Origin: a virus
IMG/VR virus record: IMGVR_UViG_3300032271_000413
Location: 1 to 25,837 of that record
Length of the DNA stretch: 25,837 nucleotides
Reading direction: 5' to 3' (one strand)
The notes under the pieces are model-generated. The model saw only the letters and a program-made list of their open reading frames with translations, had not been told where the DNA came from and did not search any database. Both the position numbers and the translations under genes were made by a program. Shown in pieces: positions 1 to 7,348 of the stretch (positions are counted from its first letter, which is position 1; each line of letters opens with the position of its first letter).

Positions 1-622
1 AGTTGCAGAATATAGAGGTAAAATGGAAACTAAAGATTTTGGAAATTTTTTAGTTGGATTGGCAACTCAATATAATAGTGCATTATTAGTTGTTGAAAAC
101 TCAAATGTAGGATGGGCAACTATTCAACAATGTATTGATAGACAATATCAAAATTTATTCTATATGAGTAATGATTTGAAATATGTTGATATAGAAAAAC
201 AAATGAGTAATAAATATTATAGAGATGAGAAGCAAATGGTTGCAGGATTTTCTACAACAAATAAAACTCGTCCATTGATTATTTCAGCATTAGATACTTA
301 TATAAATGAGAAAGATATTCTTATTCGTTCTGTAAGATTGGTGGATGAGATGTTTACATTTATTTGGAATAATGGTAGAGCAGAAGCGATGAAGGGATAT
401 AATGATGACTTGATAATGGCATTGGGTATTGGTTTATGGGTGAGAAATACGGCATTGAGATTAAGACAAGAAGGAATTGATTTAACAAAAAATATGTTAA
501 ACTCTGCTACAATAACTCAACATGAGCAAGCAGTTTACACACAAAATAGTTTAAAACAAAATCCATATGAAATGCCTTTATCTAATGGACAAAAAGAAAG
601 CACACTTTGGTTATTAGGATAA
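1..622 (+). CDS. 17: Large terminase subunit (gp17-like), C-terminal nuclease part, 5'-truncated
   Basis: The frame is open from base 2, so the gene begins outside the window and only about 206 C-terminal residues are present; the first in-frame ATG at base 23 is internal. The protein would be the motor and nuclease that pumps DNA into the prohead and cuts the concatemer. Visible landmarks are AEYRGKM at the left edge, LLVVENSNVG (the acidic residue in ENSNVG fits the second metal-binding carboxylate of the RNase H-like nuclease) and YNDDLIMALGIGLWVR near the C-terminus (the DD pair fits the last catalytic Asp). The N-terminal ATPase with its Walker motifs is not in the window. The portal gene follows after one small gene, as expected of the docking partner. 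The family call is firm; the catalytic residue assignment is by motif resemblance to T4 gp17. Confidence 0.88.
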   Translation, partial: VAEYRGKMETKDFGNFLVGLATQYNSALLVVENSNVGWATIQQCIDRQYQNLFYMSNDLKYVDIEKQMSNKYYRDEKQMVAGFSTTNKTRPLIISALDTYINEKDILIRSVRLVDEMFTFIWNNGRAEAMKGYNDDLIMALGIGLWVRNTALRLRQEGIDLTKNMLNSATITQHEQAVYTQNSLKQNPYEMPLSNGQKESTLWLLG

Positions 623-624
623 AA

Positions 625-638
625 TATTTATATTTATA
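625..638 (+). promoter_or_regulatory. Candidate late-promoter element, two overlapping TATTTATA copies
   Basis: TATTTATA occurs at 625-632 and again at 631-638, in the short gap between the terminase stop and the ATG at 665. The same octamer recurs in other gaps of this window at a similar distance from the next start. Promoter function is inferred only from that recurrence. Confidence 0.35.
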
Positions 639-664
639 TGTTTAAACGATTATAATAAAAAATT

Positions 665-1285
665 ATGAAATTAATAAATTTAATACCATTTAAAGAAGCT
701 GCAAACGCTGCACAACAAGCTGCTATTGCAATTAATATGAAGAAAAAAGGTATAAAACCTAAAAATGAAAGTGAAGGCCCTTGTTGGAGTGGATACAAAC
801 AAGTTGGAATGAAAAATAAAAATGGTAAACAAGTACCAAATTGCGTTCCTGTTAATGAAAATGAATTAGGTAATTGTCCTAATTGTAGTAAACCAATGGC
901 ACAATGTGAATGTGGAATGTATGAAGGTGGTGATGATGATTATGATGAATTAGATGTTGAGCCAGAAGAAATTGATGATTTTATTCAATTTTTAAAAGCA
1001 TATAAAAATACTTTAGATGAAGGTGGTTGTCCATGTCTTTATGAAGCAGAATATCAAGGAAGAGAAGTAAAATTAGGTCATCCAATGCAGGGTGATGTTA
1101 AAAAGTTCAAAGTGTTTGTTAAAAACCCAAAAACAGGAAAAGTTATTAAAGTAAACTTTGGACAAAAAGGAATGAAAATTAGAAAATCAAATCCTGATGC
1201 AAGAAAATCTTTTAGAGCAAGAATGCATTGTGATAATCCAGGACCAAGAACAAAAGCAAATTATTGGAGTTGTAGAAAATGGTAA
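665..1285 (+). CDS. Phage head-module protein with Cys-rich knuckle and conserved FRAR-x-HC-x-YWSC tail; function unknown
   Basis: A 206-residue protein between terminase and portal. The N-terminus MKLINLIPFKEAANAAQ is short and amphipathic, like that of the protein at 6219. Residues 37-62 hold a CWSGYKQVGMKNKNG block ending in PNCVP. Residues 71-83 contain CPNC...CEC, which could form a small zinc knuckle. An acidic linker lies around 88-105. Residues 125-206 form a basic domain ending in RARMHC, PGPRTKANYWSC and RKW. I recall both the CW-GY-QVGMK and the RAR-HC/YWSC signatures from hypothetical proteins of other tailed phages, without an assigned function. The location suggests a prohead core or DNA-associated structural role; this is inference. 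The ATG follows an A-rich stretch with no Shine-Dalgarno sequence. Confidence 0.75.
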   Translation: MKLINLIPFKEAANAAQQAAIAINMKKKGIKPKNESEGPCWSGYKQVGMKNKNGKQVPNCVPVNENELGNCPNCSKPMAQCECGMYEGGDDDYDELDVEPEEIDDFIQFLKAYKNTLDEGGCPCLYEAEYQGREVKLGHPMQGDVKKFKVFVKNPKTGKVIKVNFGQKGMKIRKSNPDARKSFRARMHCDNPGPRTKANYWSCRKW

Positions 1286-1310
1286 TTTGGTAATATCAAA
1301 AAAATTACTT

Positions 1311-1322
1311 ATCTTCGAAGAT
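1311..1322. repeat. 12-bp perfect palindrome before the portal gene
   Basis: ATCTTCGAAGAT reads the same on both strands and sits 13 bases before the portal ATG. It could form a short hairpin only with a strained loop, so a protein-binding site or chance is as likely. No U-tract follows, so it is not an obvious terminator. Confidence 0.3.
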
Positions 1323-1335
1323 TAAAGAAACAAAA

Positions 1336-3099
1336 ATGGCAATAGAAAATAGAAACGATATAAATAACAGAGGTATATTTAAAAGACTTCAAAAGTTATT
1401 TTCAACAAATACTATCGTTCGAAAAACGGCAAAAGGAACTAAGGTAATTGATACCGATGAGTATCAAAGCATGACTACTAACTTAGTTGACCGTTTTATG
1501 AAAATAAAGGTTACAAATTGGGGAGATGGACATATAGATGGTGCACTAGCATATCAACAAGTTAGAATAGATTTGTTTAGAGATTATGATTCAATGGACC
1601 AAGACCCAATATTAGCATCGGCATTGGATATTTACGCAGATGAATCAACAGCAAAAAATGAACATGGCAATGTATTAAAGATACATCATGAAGATGACCA
1701 TATTAAGCAAGTATTAGAAAATTTATTTTACGATATTTTAAACATTGAATTTAATTTATGGCCATGGGCTAGAAATTTAGTTAAATATGGTGATTTCTTT
1801 TTACAAATTGAAGTTGCAGAAGAAGAAGGTGTTGGTATTGTAAACTGCTTTCCATATTCTCCATATGAAATTAGTAGAGTAGAAAATTTTGACCATAAAA
1901 ATCCACAAAGAGTAAAATTCGTTTATGCACCATATCAAAATCCATTGGGTGCTTATGGTATGACTGCAAAGAAAGAATTTGAAAACTGGGAAATGGCACA
2001 CTTTAGATTAAATTCAGATTCTAACTTTTTACCTTATGGTAAATCTATAATTGAAGGTGGTAGAAGAATTTGGAAACAGGTATCTTTAATGGAAGATGCA
2101 ATGTTGATTCATAGAATTACAAGAGCACCTGAAAAAAGAATATTTAAAATTGATGTAGGTAATATTCCACCAAATGAGGTTGATAACTACATGCAAAAGA
2201 TTATTAATAGTTCTAAGAAAGTTCCATTTGTAGATGAAAATACAGGTGAATATAACTTAAAATATAACCAACAAAATTTAATGGAAGATTATTACATGCC
2301 TGTGAGAGGTAATGATAATGGAACTTCTATTGATACATTGAAAGGTTTGGAATATAATATGATTGATGACCTTAATTATTTAAAGAATAAATTAATGGCA
2401 TCTTTAAAAATTCCAAAAGCTTGGTTAGGATATGAAGAAGATACTGGTGGTAAATCAACATTGGCAGCATTGGATGTTAGATTTGCAAAAAGTATTGAAA
2501 GAGTTCAGAAAGTAATTATTTCTGAATTAACAAAAATTGCAATTATACACTTATACGCACAAGGTATTCAAGATGATAGATTGACAGATTTTACATTGGA
2601 ATTAACCACTCCTTCTAAAATTTACGAACAAGAGAAAGTTGAAACATATACTGCAAAAGTTCAATTACTTCAACAAATGCAACAAACTAAAATGTTCTCT
2701 AAAGAATGGATGTATGAAACCATTATGGGAATGGCTAAAGATGAGCAAGATGAACAAACATTGGGTGTATTAGATGATACAAAACAAACATTCAGATTAA
2801 CTTCTATTGAAACACAAGGAACTGACCCTGCACAAGAACCAGAACAAACAAATGTGGAAGAAGAATTAGAAAGGTTAAAAACAGAATTAGAAGAAGAAGG
2901 AAATGTTGGTAGACCTAAAGACCCAAATAGATATGGTAAAGATGACCATCCATTAGGAAGAGACCCATTTGGCCAAAAAGCTAATAAAGAAAAAACGGAT
3001 TCTATAAAATATAAACCAAGAGTTAATTATCAAGAAATATTTAAGGATATGATGGGTAATAAAAAAACTATTTTGACAGAAGATTACGATAAAAAGTAA
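1336..3099 (+). CDS. 20: Portal vertex protein (gp20-like)
   Basis: A 587-residue protein, somewhat longer than T4 gp20 (about 524). It would form the dodecameric ring at one capsid vertex through which DNA enters and leaves, and on which head assembly starts. Family landmarks in order: YDSMDQDPILASALDIYADE (about 84-103), LVKYGDFFLQIEV (about 148-160), FPYSPYEISRVE, AHFRLNSDSNFLPYGKSIIE (about 222-241), APEKRIFKIDVGNIPP, YYMPVRGND (about 321-329), then LKIPKAWLGYEE and the ALDVRFAKSIERVQK helix. The C-terminal 90 residues are a charged, Gln/Glu-rich extension with GRPKDPNRYGKDDHPLGRDP, probably the disordered or crown-like part. The terminase two genes upstream is its partner. The family call is very secure. 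Confidence 0.95.
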   Translation: MAIENRNDINNRGIFKRLQKLFSTNTIVRKTAKGTKVIDTDEYQSMTTNLVDRFMKIKVTNWGDGHIDGALAYQQVRIDLFRDYDSMDQDPILASALDIYADESTAKNEHGNVLKIHHEDDHIKQVLENLFYDILNIEFNLWPWARNLVKYGDFFLQIEVAEEEGVGIVNCFPYSPYEISRVENFDHKNPQRVKFVYAPYQNPLGAYGMTAKKEFENWEMAHFRLNSDSNFLPYGKSIIEGGRRIWKQVSLMEDAMLIHRITRAPEKRIFKIDVGNIPPNEVDNYMQKIINSSKKVPFVDENTGEYNLKYNQQNLMEDYYMPVRGNDNGTSIDTLKGLEYNMIDDLNYLKNKLMASLKIPKAWLGYEEDTGGKSTLAALDVRFAKSIERVQKVIISELTKIAIIHLYAQGIQDDRLTDFTLELTTPSKIYEQEKVETYTAKVQLLQQMQQTKMFSKEWMYETIMGMAKDEQDEQTLGVLDDTKQTFRLTSIETQGTDPAQEPEQTNVEEELERLKTELEEEGNVGRPKDPNRYGKDDHPLGRDPFGQKANKEKTDSIKYKPRVNYQEIFKDMMGNKKTILTEDYDKK

Positions 3100-3117
3100 T
3101 AAACCAATAGAATAATA

Positions 3118-3125
3118 TATTTATA
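3118..3125 (+). promoter_or_regulatory. Candidate late-promoter element TATTTATA
   Basis: The octamer lies in the 46-base gap after the portal gene, 20 bases before the ATG at 3146. It matches the elements at 625, 10981, 11292, 16143 and 22635. Function is inferred from recurrence only. Confidence 0.35.
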
Positions 3126-3145
3126 TCTGAATAATTGTATAATTA

Positions 3146-4015
3146 ATGAAAAAAATCAAACATTCAAAGTTTAAAAATACAGGATTTATATTTGAATTAC
3201 TTGTAAGACAGATTACATCTGAAATCATGTCTTCAAATAAATCAATTGCAGAAAAAATTTTAAAAGAACATTTTAATTCTAAAAAAGAATTATCTAAGGA
3301 ATTAAAATTATATCAATACTTAATAAACGAAAAATATAATTCAGAAGCAAAAGCTGAAAAATTTATAGATACTATTTGTGAAGCTCGTAAAAGATTGGAT
3401 GAGAAAAAACTTATTAAAGAAAAATATAATCTTGTAAAAGAAATTAAAGAAACTTATAATTTGGATGAATTTATTAAATCTCCAATTTCTAATTATAAAA
3501 CATTAGCATCAATATATAAAATATTTGAAGAAGTAACTACGGATGAACAATATGACCCTACGGATATTGTAAGTTCTCGTTTTACGATTGCAGAAAATAT
3601 TATTAATTCTTCTATTCAAAATAAAGAAGTAAAAATTAAAGATGCTGTTTTGGAAGAATATAGAAAACAAGATGAAGATTTAAGAGCAATATCTTATAAA
3701 ATGTTAGTTGAAAGTTTTAATTCAAAATATAAAAATCTTACACAAGAACAAAAAGGATTATTAAGAGAATACATAAATAATATAAATAATACAGGTAAAT
3801 TATTAGAATATGTTTCAAATGAAGCAACTAAACTTATTACAAATTTAAAAGAAGTTGGTTCAAAAATTACTGATAAAGTAACAAAAATTAAATTAGCAGA
3901 AACAATTGCAAATATTAGAAAAGTTAAATCTGTTAAAAAAATTAAAGAAACCCATTTGTCTGCATTAATGATGACATACGAATTATTAAAAGAATTAAAA
4001 GAAAAATCAAAATAA
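3146..4015 (+). CDS. Conserved phage head-module protein, mostly helical, function unknown
   Basis: A 289-residue, Lys/Glu-rich protein predicted by eye to be almost entirely alpha-helical. It begins MKKIKHSKFKNTGFIFELLV followed by RQITSEIM. I associate this opening (KNTG-x-x-FELLVRQIT) with hypothetical proteins next to portal genes in other T4-like phages, but no function is known to me. Further features are a YDPTDIV loop near 135-142 and a long basic C-terminal helix region (KLAETIANIRKVKSVKKIKE). The strongly basic helical character and the position between portal and protease fit a prohead core or DNA-binding internal protein; this is inference. The stop is separated by one base from the ATG of the next gene, so the two are probably co-transcribed. 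Confidence 0.72.
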   Translation: MKKIKHSKFKNTGFIFELLVRQITSEIMSSNKSIAEKILKEHFNSKKELSKELKLYQYLINEKYNSEAKAEKFIDTICEARKRLDEKKLIKEKYNLVKEIKETYNLDEFIKSPISNYKTLASIYKIFEEVTTDEQYDPTDIVSSRFTIAENIINSSIQNKEVKIKDAVLEEYRKQDEDLRAISYKMLVESFNSKYKNLTQEQKGLLREYINNINNTGKLLEYVSNEATKLITNLKEVGSKITDKVTKIKLAETIANIRKVKSVKKIKETHLSALMMTYELLKELKEKSK

Positions 4016-4016
4016 A

Positions 4017-4265
4017 ATGACAAATTATAGAACATATAAAGCAATTGCCGTAACAGGTAGTTCACAATTACCAGCACCAAAGCAAGCTTGGGGAGTATTA
4101 GTAGTAGCTGGTTCATCCGGAAGTATATCTTTGGGTGATAAAGATTACGCAGTATCTGGAAATACATCTACCATTAAATTAGAACATTTAGTAGCAGGAA
4201 CACCATTTCCTTGTTATGTAAACGCAGTGACTTGTTCGGCAGGAACTGCATATATTTTACAATAA
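4017..4265 (+). CDS. Small beta-rich structural-type protein, function unknown
   Basis: An 82-residue protein with alternating hydrophobic and small residues (YKAIAVTGSS, AWGVLVVAGSSGSISLG, TSTIKLEHLVAG, YVNAVTCSAGTAYILQ), the pattern of a compact beta-sandwich or barrel. No transmembrane segment or signal peptide is evident. The Gly/Ser-rich turns and position in the head module suggest a capsid decoration or small head protein, but I do not recognise the family. It begins one base after the preceding stop, which favours translation coupled to the gene upstream. Confidence 0.7.
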   Translation: MTNYRTYKAIAVTGSSQLPAPKQAWGVLVVAGSSGSISLGDKDYAVSGNTSTIKLEHLVAGTPFPCYVNAVTCSAGTAYILQ

Positions 4266-4280
4266 TTAATTTAGAATAAA

Positions 4281-5327
4281 ATGCCAGCAGTATCAAAAGC
4301 ACAACAAAAATTTATGGGAATGGTTCATGCCGCACAAAAAGGTGATATGAAAAATCCATCTCCAGAAGTTTCTAAAGCAGCAAGTAGCATGAGTAAAAAA
4401 TCAGCAAAAGATTTTGCATCTACAAAACAAAAAGGATTACCTGACCATGTAGATGAAGATTATTTAAATCCTGCACAACAAAATGTAAAAAATGCAAAAG
4501 ATGCAGCTGCTTATACTACAACTAAGCATGACCAAGAAGCAGATATGATTCCTCAAGCCGAATATTTAGTAAAACTAAAAGAAGCAATTAGAAAGATAGT
4601 TAGAGAAAGAATGATGGAGGAAGATATCAATACTACTAGTGCTACACCTGGATATCAAACTCCATACGCATTTGGTAAAGATAAAGGTGAAAATTCTAAA
4701 GGTGAAAAAGCAAAAGGAGCAAAGCAAGCATCATTAACTGGATACTCAGTAGTTAAAGAAGTTAAGCAAGAAACGACAGTAGGTTTGGATGTTAAAGATA
4801 ATCCAACTCCAATTCCATATAAAGCAGTTAGAACTCCAAAGGGAAAAGATAAAGCAAAAGATAAAGAGATGGCAGATGTATCTGATATGGAATATGTAAT
4901 GGATACACATGATGGTGAAGATACAATGAAAACAGAAGATAAGACTGTAGCAGGAACTGGATATATTGATAATGCACCTGCATTTCCAACAAAAAATGTA
5001 GCAGCAAAATCACCTGCAGAAGATAAGAAAAAAGATAAAGAATTAGCTAGAGTATCTGATATGGAATTTGTAGCAGATATGCATGAGAATAGATGGTTAG
5101 ATTTAAAAAGAGAAGTTTCATCACCACAACAAAAAATAGGTAGAGGTATTTCTCAAATCAACGGACAATTGGCAGAAATGGAGAAATTTTTAGAATGGTA
5201 TGGTAAGATTAAAAATGAAAGTGGTGTTACTAACGAAAATTTCTGGAAAAGAACAAATAACAATATTTATAAGATAAAGGAACGTCTTATTAGATTAGAA
5301 CAAAAAATTCGTAAAATTGGAGAATAA
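4281..5327 (+). CDS. DUF3008-type head-module protein with an internal duplication
   Basis: A 348-residue protein. Residues 1-60 match what I know as the DUF3008 pattern of short phage proteins: VSKAQQKFMGMVHAAQKGDM, then SKKSAKDFASTKQKGLP. The rest is an unusual extension. A basic amphipathic helix LVKLKEAIRKIVRERMMEE lies near residues 96-114. A repeat of about 40 residues occurs twice (from D173 and from D230), each ending in KDKE-x-A-x-VSDMEYV/FV-x-D-x-H. The C-terminal 80 residues look like a coiled coil (INGQLAEMEKFLEWYGKI; IRLEQKIRKIGE). It may be an internal head protein processed by the gp21-like protease nearby; this is inference. The next gene starts one base after its stop. Confidence 0.75.
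   Translation: MPAVSKAQQKFMGMVHAAQKGDMKNPSPEVSKAASSMSKKSAKDFASTKQKGLPDHVDEDYLNPAQQNVKNAKDAAAYTTTKHDQEADMIPQAEYLVKLKEAIRKIVRERMMEEDINTTSATPGYQTPYAFGKDKGENSKGEKAKGAKQASLTGYSVVKEVKQETTVGLDVKDNPTPIPYKAVRTPKGKDKAKDKEMADVSDMEYVMDTHDGEDTMKTEDKTVAGTGYIDNAPAFPTKNVAAKSPAEDKKKDKELARVSDMEFVADMHENRWLDLKREVSSPQQKIGRGISQINGQLAEMEKFLEWYGKIKNESGVTNENFWKRTNNNIYKIKERLIRLEQKIRKIGE
4797..5084 (+). repeat. Duplicated ~115-bp coding module
   Basis: Copies at about 4797-4910 and 4968-5084. The last 54 bases of each (4857-4910 and 5031-5084) align without gaps and encode KDKEMADVSDMEYVMDTH and KDKELARVSDMEFVADMH. The upstream parts are more diverged but keep DN...P-x-K-x-V. The repeat is in frame and extends the protein rather than breaking it. 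Confidence 0.7.
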
Positions 5328-5328
5328 T

Positions 5329-5622
5329 ATGAAACTAAATCAATTAAAAGAACTTATCCATCAAGTGATGAGAGAAGAACAAGATTATAAAGCATTATTT
5401 AATCATATGTTAGATAAAACTGGTAAATCTATTCCAGATATGTCTGATGATGAAAAGAAAAAATTCTTCAATGCCGTTGATAAAGCATACAAAGCTAAAT
5501 CAGAAGGTAGATTGGTAGGATATAACGAAGCTGAATTGACAGCTGGTCAAAAAAAATTAGATGTTGATGGTGATGGTGAAATTGAAGGTTCCGATTTAGC
5601 TAAATTGAGAAAAAACAAATAA
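5329..5622 (+). CDS. Small head-module protein with EF-hand-like calcium loop
   Basis: A 97-residue protein. I chose the ATG at 5329: it lies one base after the preceding stop, whereas the TTG at 5317 is in the same frame but overlaps the upstream gene and adds only four residues. The N-terminus MKLNQLKELIHQVMREEQ is an amphipathic helix like other short head-protein leaders here. The middle, MSDDEKKKFFNAVDKAYKAK, resembles a motif I have seen in other phage head-associated hypotheticals. Near the C-terminus DVDGDGEIEGSD fits the 12-residue EF-hand loop with acidic ligands at positions 1, 3, 5, 9 and 12. Calcium binding is therefore plausible. The gene overlaps the protease gene start by one base, suggesting coupled expression and possibly a substrate or partner role. 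Confidence 0.75.
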   Translation: MKLNQLKELIHQVMREEQDYKALFNHMLDKTGKSIPDMSDDEKKKFFNAVDKAYKAKSEGRLVGYNEAELTAGQKKLDVDGDGEIEGSDLAKLRKNK

Positions 5623-6212
5623 TGAATAAAAATCTATTAATAGAAACTCATTTATTTGAAGCAAAACTTCAACAAGAAGATAATGGAACTTATTTAGTTA
5701 AAGGAATCTTACAAAGAGCTGGTGCACCCAATCAAAATAATAGAAGATATCCAAAAGAAATCTTAATGAGAGAGTGTGAAAAATATCAACAACTTATTAA
5801 GGAAAGAAGAGCATTGGGTGAATTAGACCATCCTGAATCTCCTGTTATTAACTTAAAAAATGTATCACATAATATTAGAGAAATCTATTGGGATGGTGAT
5901 GATGTTTGTGGATTGGTTGAAATTTTATCAACACCTTCTGGTAATATTTTAAAAGAATTATTAAAAAATAATATTCGTTTAGGTATTTCATCAAGAGGAT
6001 TGGGTTCGGTAAAAGAGTTAAATGATGGAACAGTAATGGTTCAGCCTGACTTTGAATTAGTAGGTTGGGATTTTGTATCAAACCCATCTACACATGGTGC
6101 ATTTATGGCTCCTGTTAACGAAAGTAAACAATGGGCTAAAATCGCAGAAGAATGTGGCAAATGGTGTAAAGCACAAGATTTGATGAGAGAAATTATCATA
6201 GAATTAAATTAA
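5622..6212 (+). CDS. 21: Prohead core protease (gp21-like)
   Basis: A 196-residue protein close to T4 gp21 (about 212). It would be the serine protease that sits inside the prohead, cleaves scaffold, core and capsid protein after assembly, and so triggers expansion. The expected core is present: GILQRAGAPNQNNRRYP (about 28-44), the catalytic His in GELDHPES (H70), and the catalytic Ser in LGISSRGLGSV (S123/S124), followed by FELVGWDFVSNPST and GAFMAPVNES. This arrangement matches the herpesvirus-protease-like fold of phage prohead proteases. The ATG overlaps the upstream stop (TAATG). Unlike T4, four small genes lie between this gene and the scaffold gene. Confidence 0.93.
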   Translation: MNKNLLIETHLFEAKLQQEDNGTYLVKGILQRAGAPNQNNRRYPKEILMRECEKYQQLIKERRALGELDHPESPVINLKNVSHNIREIYWDGDDVCGLVEILSTPSGNILKELLKNNIRLGISSRGLGSVKELNDGTVMVQPDFELVGWDFVSNPSTHGAFMAPVNESKQWAKIAEECGKWCKAQDLMREIIIELN

Positions 6213-6218
6213 AATAAA

Positions 6219-6485
6219 ATGGCAAGATTAGTAAGTCTTATTCCTGTAAATAAAGAAGTTGTAAATAAAAAGAAAATTCAAAAAGAAGATATTTCTGATA
6301 TTCATGCTCAAATACCAGCTTCAATAAAGCATGATATTGAGGGTATGACTAACAAAATTAAATCTATGAATTTATCAAGAGATAAAGAAGCATTGATTAT
6401 TGCAAAATTAGTTGATGCAATGGGTATGGATAAAGGTGATTTAAACAACGCAATATCTAAAATTAAAAAAGCTCACATAGTATAA
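6219..6485 (+). CDS. Small head-module protein, function unknown
   Basis: An 88-residue basic, helical protein starting six bases after the protease stop. Its N-terminus MARLVSLIPVNKEVVNKK shares the L-x-x-LIP-x-x-KE pattern of the protein at 665 (MKLINLIPFKE), which I take as a possible capsid-targeting leader. The remainder (IPASIKHDIEGMTNKIKSM; EALIIAKLVDAMGMDKGDLN) looks like three or four helices with no recognisable domain. Probably a minor internal or core protein of the prohead, by position only. Confidence 0.68.
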   Translation: MARLVSLIPVNKEVVNKKKIQKEDISDIHAQIPASIKHDIEGMTNKIKSMNLSRDKEALIIAKLVDAMGMDKGDLNNAISKIKKAHIV

Positions 6486-6496
6486 ATAAAATCGAT

Positions 6497-6928
6497 ATGA
6501 TAAGATTAAAAAACATATTAAAAGAAAATGAACAATTTCAAAAATTACCAACTGAATTAAAAAAACATTTTTTAGAAATCATTTCAACTTATGGACAACA
6601 TAGAGAAGGAATGGAGAGAAAATCTGATATTAGACAAGTTGCAGAAACATTGGGTGGTATTGCAGATGCTGCACAAGAATATACTTTAAGAGAAGGTGGA
6701 GATTGGTTTGATAATGTTACTATAAAAAGAAACATGAAAGAATTAAAATCTTTACAAGAAAAATTTGAAAAAGAAGCTAAAGAAGCAGCAACTCAAGAAC
6801 AAAGAATGCAAGCACTTTACGAAGATATGGGACATGTGTTGGGTAGATATTTTGAAATAGCAGATGTATCGGAAGATGTAATGAAAAAAAGATTAGGATT
6901 AAATGAGTGTAAAACTTGCAAAAAGTAA
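6497..6928 (+). CDS. Conserved helical head-module protein, function unknown
   Basis: A 143-residue helical protein. It opens MIRLKNILKENEQFQKLP, another short amphipathic leader with an early ENE. Mid-protein motifs GGDWFDNVTIKRNMKELKSL and MQALYEDMGHVLGRYFEIAD are ones I associate with uncharacterised proteins in head clusters of other T4-like phages. It ends in a Cys pair, CKTCKK. No catalytic motif is visible. Its stop codon is directly followed by the next ATG with no gap. Likely a prohead core component; inference from position and helix content. Confidence 0.72.
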   Translation: MIRLKNILKENEQFQKLPTELKKHFLEIISTYGQHREGMERKSDIRQVAETLGGIADAAQEYTLREGGDWFDNVTIKRNMKELKSLQEKFEKEAKEAATQEQRMQALYEDMGHVLGRYFEIADVSEDVMKKRLGLNECKTCKK

Positions 6929-7342
6929 ATGAAAAAAAATAAACAACAATTAAATGAATTTGGTTTAATAGATGTATTAAGACCTTTAGCTGTTTATTGG
7001 TTTGCTAAATTGCTTGGAAATCTTTTAACAGATTTTCAATCTTATATGGATGGTAGAGATTACAAAATAACTAAAGCAATTCAAAGTATTATAAAAAATT
7101 TACAATCAAATCCAAGAGTAGTTGCTAAAATGAATGATATAATTGAAAAATCTGGATTTAATGGTTTAGTTTATAAAGTTTTACAATTTCCAGAAACACA
7201 ATCCGAATTAAATAAATACAAAAATGATAAAAATATAAAGTTTGATGTTTTGCAAGATGAATTAAAAAATGTATTTGAAAAAGGATTTGATACTACTGCA
7301 CAAAAATACGCAGCACAACAATTAGAAAAAGATTTAAAATAA
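6929..7342 (+). CDS. Head-module protein of unknown function with a hydrophobic N-terminal segment
   Basis: A 137-residue protein starting directly after the preceding stop. Residues about 10-31 (EFGLIDVLRPLAVYWFAKLL and the residues after it) form a hydrophobic, aromatic helix that may pack against other core proteins; it is interrupted by Arg and Lys and is not a clear transmembrane span. The rest is a mixed-charge helical region rich in Asn, Lys and Gln (IIKNLQSNPRVVAKMNDIIE; DTTAQKYAAQQLEKDLK). I do not recognise a family. The tight packing with the two flanking genes suggests the group works together in prohead assembly. Confidence 0.65.
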   Translation: MKKNKQQLNEFGLIDVLRPLAVYWFAKLLGNLLTDFQSYMDGRDYKITKAIQSIIKNLQSNPRVVAKMNDIIEKSGFNGLVYKVLQFPETQSELNKYKNDKNIKFDVLQDELKNVFEKGFDTTAQKYAAQQLEKDLK

Positions 7343-7348
7343 ATTAAA

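Noticed and set aside
5317-5328. TTG start for the EF-hand-like gene overlapping the upstream stop
   Set aside because: The ATG at 5329 lies one base after the preceding stop and gives an N-terminus like other head-module leaders; TTG adds only four polar residues.
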